From the NCBI GenBank assembly GCA_000697055.1, contig JNDT01001065.1, forward strand, positions 1 through 10,161: 10,161 nucleotides of DNA. The letters run 5' to 3'. The notes beneath the pieces are model-generated. The model was given only the letters and a program-made list of their open reading frames with translations, was not told the DNA's origin and searched no databases. The position numbers were made by a program, and so were the translations under genes. Positions within the stretch are counted from its first letter, which is position 1. Every line of letters starts with the position of its first letter. Source of the DNA: Saksenaea vasiformis B4078 (Eukaryota; Mucoromycota; Mucoromycetes; Mucorales; Saksenaeaceae). Shown here in pieces: positions 7,846 to 10,161 of this stretch.

Positions 7846-10161
7846 TTAATCGCTTGTCCACCCTTCTTTCTGTAAATCATCAAGTCGATTTTTCGCCTCC
7901 TGATATACGTCGTTCATATCACCATCGATTGATTCGTAAAGATCTTCATCTGCTTCTTCTTGATCCATTGCTTCTTGGTACCATTCAATTGCTTTCTTCA
8001 TGTTTCTCTTTTCGTCTCTGTAAATATCCCCAAGCATCAGTTGTGCAGTAGTATCTCCTTGGTCTGCTGCTTTTTGGAAGCATTCAATTGCTTTGTTGAT
8101 GTCTTTCTTTTCACATCTGTAAATTTGTCCAAGTGTGATTTGCGGATCTGTATGTCCTTTGTTCGCCGCTTTTTGGTACCATTCAATTGCTTTGTTCATG
8201 TTTTTCTTTTCATATCTGTAAACGTCGCCAAGTCTACATTCTGCAACATAATTTCCTTTATACGCCGCTTTTTGGTACCATTCAATTGCTTTGTTCATAT
8301 CTTTCTTTTCATTTCTGTAAATATCTCCAAGTGTCCGTTGCGCAATAATATCTCCTTGGTCTGCTGCTTTTTGATACCATTCAATTGCTTTGTCGATATC
8401 TTTCGTTTTATCTTTATAAATATATCCAAGTCTGATTTGCGCAAGTTCATTTCCTTGATCCGCCGCCCTTCGGTACCATCCAATTGCTTTGTTGATATCT
8501 TTCTTTTCATGTCCGTAAATTTCTCCAAGTTTGATTTGCGCACCATCATTTCCTTGATCAGCTGCCTTCTGGTACCATTCAACCGCTTTGTTGACATCTT
8601 TCTTGTCATATCTGTAAATATCTCCAAGTGCCTTCTGCGCATCGCCATTTCCTTGATCCGCTGCCTTTTTGTACCATCCAACTGCTTTCTTGTTGTCTCG
8701 ATCCACACCTCGTCCATACTTGTGCATATCACCAAGTCTGGTTTGTGCATCGCTGTTTCCCTGATCTGCAGCCTTTTTGTACCATTCATATGCCTTAGCG
8801 TAGTCTTTATCCACATCTATTCCATGGTAATATCTCTCACCAAGTTTGAACTGCTCCCAATCATTGTTTGTATCAAATACGTTTGTAACTCTGCCAGCAA
8901 TTCCTTCACAGCTGCGTACATCTTCAGAATCGCTTCGTGCCCTTCCACTACCTCTGCCGGCAAGTTCCAGCTCTGTGTTACTATCGTTGACATCTCCCTC
9001 ATGATCAGAGTCCTCGTCGCTGAATAACGGTTCTTCAGGTTCATTTTGTAATTCTTCGTGTCCATGGTCTGTCGCTCTGTTGCTACCTTGATCCAGAACC
9101 TGCAGCCAACTCATGTCCTCTTCAGGTCCACTTCCTTCCTGCTCGTCTCCTCGATTAATAACTGCCCGATCTACGTTAATATTACTTGTGTTGCCGTTAT
9201 CACCAGGATCGTCGTCATTGGATATATATCTTTCAGGTTTGTTTTGATCAATTTCGCGTCCTTGATCTGTTGCTCTGATGGCGCTTTGATTCAGAACTCG
9301 GAACGAACTCATGCCTTCAGTTCCATCTCTCGTGTCTTCATTTCTTATGACGCATTTCTTGAGGACTCCTTCAGGGCCCTTTTCTACTGCGAGTCCAAGC
9401 TCGTTATCAGAAAATGCCTTGTCGTAAATCTCCTCCACTAGAAGCCGCTCATCTTCCTCAAGAATATTATACAATGGCTTCAACCCCATGAGCTGGATAA
9501 CGGCAGGTTCGGCTTTTGTAGTCTCTTTCCAACTTTGTAGCCCATCCATAAAGAATACCCGGGAATCACCACCTATCGCGAGTTTGTCCAGCCACTATCA
9601 CAGACATGGGGTGAAGAGTACCTACGACTTTGTAACCTTCGATTACACTGGCAACGCTTTCTACAATTTGGCGGATGGACCGGATTGCTGTGTGTTCATT
9701 CTCTATCTCACATCCCCTTCCACTCGATATCTTTGAACTGTCTTGGTTACAAGCGAATAAACCACCTGATACAGGAAGCAGTTAAATGGCGTTACACATG
9801 CGTTGATCGCAGTACCAAGCAGGATTTTTGATGGGTAATAGTAGCCAAATCGCCCAAACACAGTTTGCAGCGCCTCATATTTTTCCTTATTAGTGCTTTG
9901 TTTCAAAGCATCTTTCACGGCTCCCTTAAAACGACCAGTTGCCTTGATAGAGTGGGAAGATAAATGTATCTAGCGCGAGTGCCATAAATTGAGTCATTCG
10001 TAACGTCCGCTTTGTTACTTACTTCTCCCCAAGAAACATAAGAAACAGTATATTCAACCGAGTCCTTTGCACAATACTCTTGGTTCTGGATACGTACGCT
10101 GCAACAAGCTTCAGCGGCAATATCATAAGCAAACGTTTTGGACGGCAAACAGTGGGAGCTG
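7846..10161 (-). CDS. MACPF-like / Sel1-repeat fusion protein, 5' end off the right edge
   Basis: Four exons are visible in transcript order: 10161-10023, 9969-9816, 9765-9647 and 9594-7846. The introns are 53 bp (GTAAGT to CTAG), 50 bp (GTACTG to TCAG) and 52 bp (GTAATC to ATAG; this last donor is the least certain). The frame is continuous, about 719 residues. The first three exons resemble fungal MACPF-like domains: an LSS-x-IK segment, then an FGYYYP-x-x-I-x-LG motif whose final Gly-Gly is completed by splicing, and at the start of the last exon an IGGD motif followed by DGLQSW and LKPLYNIL. After an acidic linker come nine Sel1 repeats and a short charged tail. Numbering from the Met at 9549, the repeats cover residues 231-532. 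Sel1 repeats are alpha-solenoid adaptors; MACPF folds are known in pore formers, but many fungal members have no shown activity. The Met at 9549 is internal and should not be used as the start. Function is unknown; the MACPF-like call rests on motif memory. Confidence 0.65.
7954..8859 (-). repeat. Nine tandem Sel1 repeats; seven form a 99-bp DNA repeat
   Basis: The first two units (residues 231-301 counted from the Met at 9549) are about 36 aa, with the canonical GxGVDxD-type loop. The next seven (residues 302-532, DNA 7954-8646) are exactly 33 aa each, with the pattern AQxxLGxIYxxEKKDxNKAIEW followed by YQKAADQG. The DNA repeats visibly every 99 bp (for example TTGGTACCATTCAATTGCTTTG on the plus strand), pointing to recent unit duplication. 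Confidence 0.9.
8917..9312 (-). repeat. Tandem 198-bp duplication in the acidic linker
   Basis: Residues 80-145 and 146-211 (numbered from the Met at 9549) are diverged copies. Both begin with MS, then xxVL[ND]Q, RATD[QH]G, QN[KE]PE and an Asp/Glu-rich stretch, with an offset of 66 residues. The DNA around 9112 and 9310 is also clearly alike. The copies are acidic and probably disordered. Confidence 0.75.

Noticed and set aside
7954..8646. CRISPR-like or satellite array
   Set aside because: The 99-bp units are coding Sel1 repeats with no spacer, and the organism is a fungus.
8295..8816. 173-codon second minus-strand frame inside the Sel1 array
   Set aside because: Out-of-frame shadow of the Sel1 repeats; its repeated RxxKE pattern simply follows the 99-bp DNA period.
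9550..9760. Frameshifted pseudogene joining the upstream fragments to the Sel1 ORF
   Set aside because: The frame changes are explained by 50 to 53-bp GT-AG introns like those in neighbouring genes, so no mutation needs to be assumed.

Overview
The window is eukaryotic nuclear DNA and most likely comes from an early-diverging fungus; Mucoromycota is my best guess. The genes are split by very short introns (46 to 79 bp) with GTAAG-type donors and YAG acceptors. Intergenic stretches are AT-rich, and the gene set fits: eIF2-beta, coactosin, the BLOC-1 subunit pallidin, a secreted PLC-like phosphodiesterase and a Sel1-repeat protein. There is no bacterial operon structure, no rRNA or tRNA that I could find, no CRISPR array and no recognisable transposase.

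Layout: (1) The 3' part of the window's first gene runs off the left edge on the minus strand. It encodes a secreted PI-PLC X-domain-like protein (start 816, one intron at 144-196). (2) About 1.9 kb follows without a supportable gene, holding a TATA element, a hairpin, a perfect 20-bp palindrome and a small microsatellite. (3) A three-exon plus-strand gene (2769-3505) encodes a pallidin/BLOC1S6-like coiled-coil protein; its first two exons are easily missed. (4) It converges on a seven-exon minus-strand gene (3696-4970) for translation initiation factor eIF2-beta, 303 aa after splicing. One of its introns is 51 bp, a multiple of three, and has no in-frame stop. (5) A 1.7-kb divergent intergenic region contains three Gcn4/AP-1-type TGASTCA sites, an orphan TATA element with a short ORF of unknown status, and two hairpin-forming inverted repeats close to the next gene. 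(6) A two-exon plus-strand gene (6704-7199) encodes a 149-aa coactosin-like ADF-fold protein. (7) A 646-bp convergent interval follows. (8) A minus-strand gene fills 7846 to the right edge and is 5'-partial. Splicing four visible exons joins a MACPF-like N-terminal region to a duplicated acidic linker and nine Sel1 repeats.

The genes are not an operon or an obvious functional cluster; the mix is housekeeping (translation, actin, endolysosomal trafficking) plus two more lineage-specific proteins. The most interesting locus is the MACPF-like/Sel1 fusion at 7846-10161. Next come the frame-neutral intron in eIF2-beta and the Gcn4-type sites upstream of that same gene. All exon structures were deduced by eye from splice motifs, reading-frame continuity and remembered family motifs. 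No search or transcript evidence was available.
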